Assembly (NCBI RefSeq): GCF_033807715.1
Contig: NC_084591.1
Span: 47,708,368 to 47,772,367, forward strand
Source: Cololabis saira
Taxonomy: Eukaryota; Chordata; Actinopteri; Beloniformes; Belonidae
Direction: 5' to 3'
Length of the DNA: 64,000 bases
Below the pieces are notes generated by a model. That model was not told where the DNA came from, did no database searches, and was given only the letters and a program-made list of their open reading frames with translations. Positions 62,967-64,000 of this stretch are shown here, piece by piece (position 1 is the stretch's first letter; the number at the start of each line of letters is the position of its first letter). The position numbers and the translations under genes were made by a program.

Positions 62967-64000
62967 CTTCTTCATCTTCCTGCTTCCGTTTGTTTTTCTC
63001 AGCTTGCCTTGTCCTCTTTTCCTGAGACCACACCCACTTCTGGCTGAGTGGCGATATATACTAGGCCAGGGGTCGGCAACCCGCGGCTATAGAGCCGCAT
63101 GCGGCTCTTTAGCGCCTCCCTAGGGGCTCCTGGAGCTTTTTCAAAAATGTTTGACCTTTTTTTTCCTTTTTTCCTTCTTTTTTTTCCTTTTTTCCTTTCT
63201 TTTTTAATCTCAACATTTCAACTTTTTTCACGACATTTTGACTTTTTTCTCGACATTCCGACTTTTTTTCTCGACATTCCGACTTTTTTTCTCGACATTT
63301 CAACTTTTTTTCTCGACATTTCGACTTTTTTCTCATCATTTCGACTTTTTTTCTCAACATTTCGACTTTTTTCAAGAAAATTTTGACTTTTTTCTCGACA
63401 TTTCGACTTTTTTCTCAACATTTCAACTTTTTTCTCGACATTTCGACTTTTTTTCTCGACATTTCGACTTTTTTTCTCGAAATTTCGACTTTTTAGTCAT
63501 CATTTCGACTTTTTTTCTCGAAATTTCGACTTTTTAGTCATCATTTCGACTTTTTTCTCGACATTTCTACTTTTATCTCATCATTTCGACTTTTTTCTCG
63601 ACATTTCGAATTTTTTCTCGATTGTACTTCAACATTAATCTCGACATTTTGACTTTTTTCTTGACATTTTTACTTTTTTCTCGAAATTTTGACTTGTGCA
63701 TTATGAAAAATAAAAATCTTCCCCCAGTTATAACTAATATAGATACATGCAGCATGTGTTTCCTTCATTCTAAGTTATACAAGACTTTTCATTTTTTGCG
63801 GCTCCAGACATATTTGTTTTTTGTGTTTTTGGTCCAATATGGCTCTTTCAACATTTTGGGTTGCCGACCCCTGTACTAGGTGCATGTGCTGCACATCCCC
63901 GTTCCCATTAATTTCCCAAACCCACCCCACCAATGTGACAAATTCTGAATTAATGATAAGTACACGGTCCATGCTGTGCCGGACTTGCAAATCCAGACCA
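62967..64000 (+). other. calb2: Probable calb2 3' UTR with inserted hAT
   Basis: Only 100 bp follow the stop before a hAT element (63067-63873); the unique sequence then resumes. There is no AATAAA in the first 100 bp. The first AATAAA is inside the transposon at 63709-63714, so the polyadenylation site is either donated by it or lies beyond the window. Confidence 0.5.
63067..63873 (+). mobile_element. Charlie/ZBED-like hAT, copy g, in the calb2 3' UTR region
   Basis: Begins CAGGGGTCGGCAACCCGCGG, ends GGGTTGCCGACCCCTG; duplication TACTAGGC/TACTAGGT (7 of 8). Same orientation as calb2. Its internal array holds about 20 CTCGACATTTCGACTTTT units, the longest in the window. Confidence 0.9.

Overview
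The window looks like a teleost fish chromosome. The only host gene I can recognise is calretinin (calb2), on the + strand. Eleven coding exons between 19992 and 62966 add up to 816 nt and give a 271-residue protein. Every junction has GT/AG borders and keeps the frame, and five canonical EF-hand loops plus a degenerate sixth can be read. The 816 coding bases are spread over about 43 kb because almost every long intron is filled with transposable elements and tandem repeats. The species cannot be named from the sequence. A fish is inferred from the transposon families (Tc1, Rex1-like LINEs, several hAT families, Harbinger and ISL2EU-like elements, BEL/Pao, a tRNA-derived SINE), the abundant (CA)n, (TA)n and (GGAA)n arrays, and the calretinin sequence.

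Layout. 1-19.7 kb (upstream): a LINE 3' end, an ISL2EU-like element (902-3560) with nested insertions, nested hAT elements, TTAA-flanked MITEs with (GGAA)n cores, a second ISL2EU-like element (8012-9243), a hAT carrying a Harbinger element, a 23-bp satellite (16.2-17.0 kb) and a BEL/Pao fragment split by a TTA-flanked MITE. 19.8-20.1 kb: GC-rich promoter and exon 1. 20.1-29.3 kb (intron 1): Rex1-like and mariner-like repeats, a (GGAA)n MITE, and a 2.4-kb minisatellite of 22-bp units that runs to within 8 bp of exon 2. 29.3-40.9 kb (exons 2-5): hAT elements and a third ISL2EU-like element (33159-37063) holding a transposon-in-transposon stack with a nearly intact Tc1 transposase. 41-50.1 kb (intron 5): another (GGAA)n MITE, a decayed LTR retroelement with a tRNA-Phe primer site, a solo LTR, a LINE split by a TTAA-flanked element, and a LINE fragment with a restriction-like endonuclease domain. 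50.1-53.3 kb: exons 6-9. 53.3-61.7 kb (intron 9): Rex1-like LINEs, one invaded by an APE-type LINE that is complete at its 5' end and cut at its 3' end. 61.7-64.0 kb: exons 10-11 and a probable 3' UTR carrying an 807-bp hAT insertion.

Many insertions are supported by target-site duplications read directly here: 8 bp for hAT, TA for Tc1/mariner-like, TTA or TTT for Harbinger-like, TTAA, AT for ISL2EU-like, and 4-5 bp for LTR elements. The order of nesting can therefore be reconstructed.

I found no CRISPR array, operon or defence system. The most interesting observations are sequence-architectural: a minisatellite that has taken over the 3' end of intron 1 and carries splice-like motifs in every unit; a transposon exon that became a minisatellite by changing from an in-frame 45-bp to an out-of-frame 43-bp unit; and a CA microsatellite that straddles the exon 6 splice donor and appears to have altered a codon.
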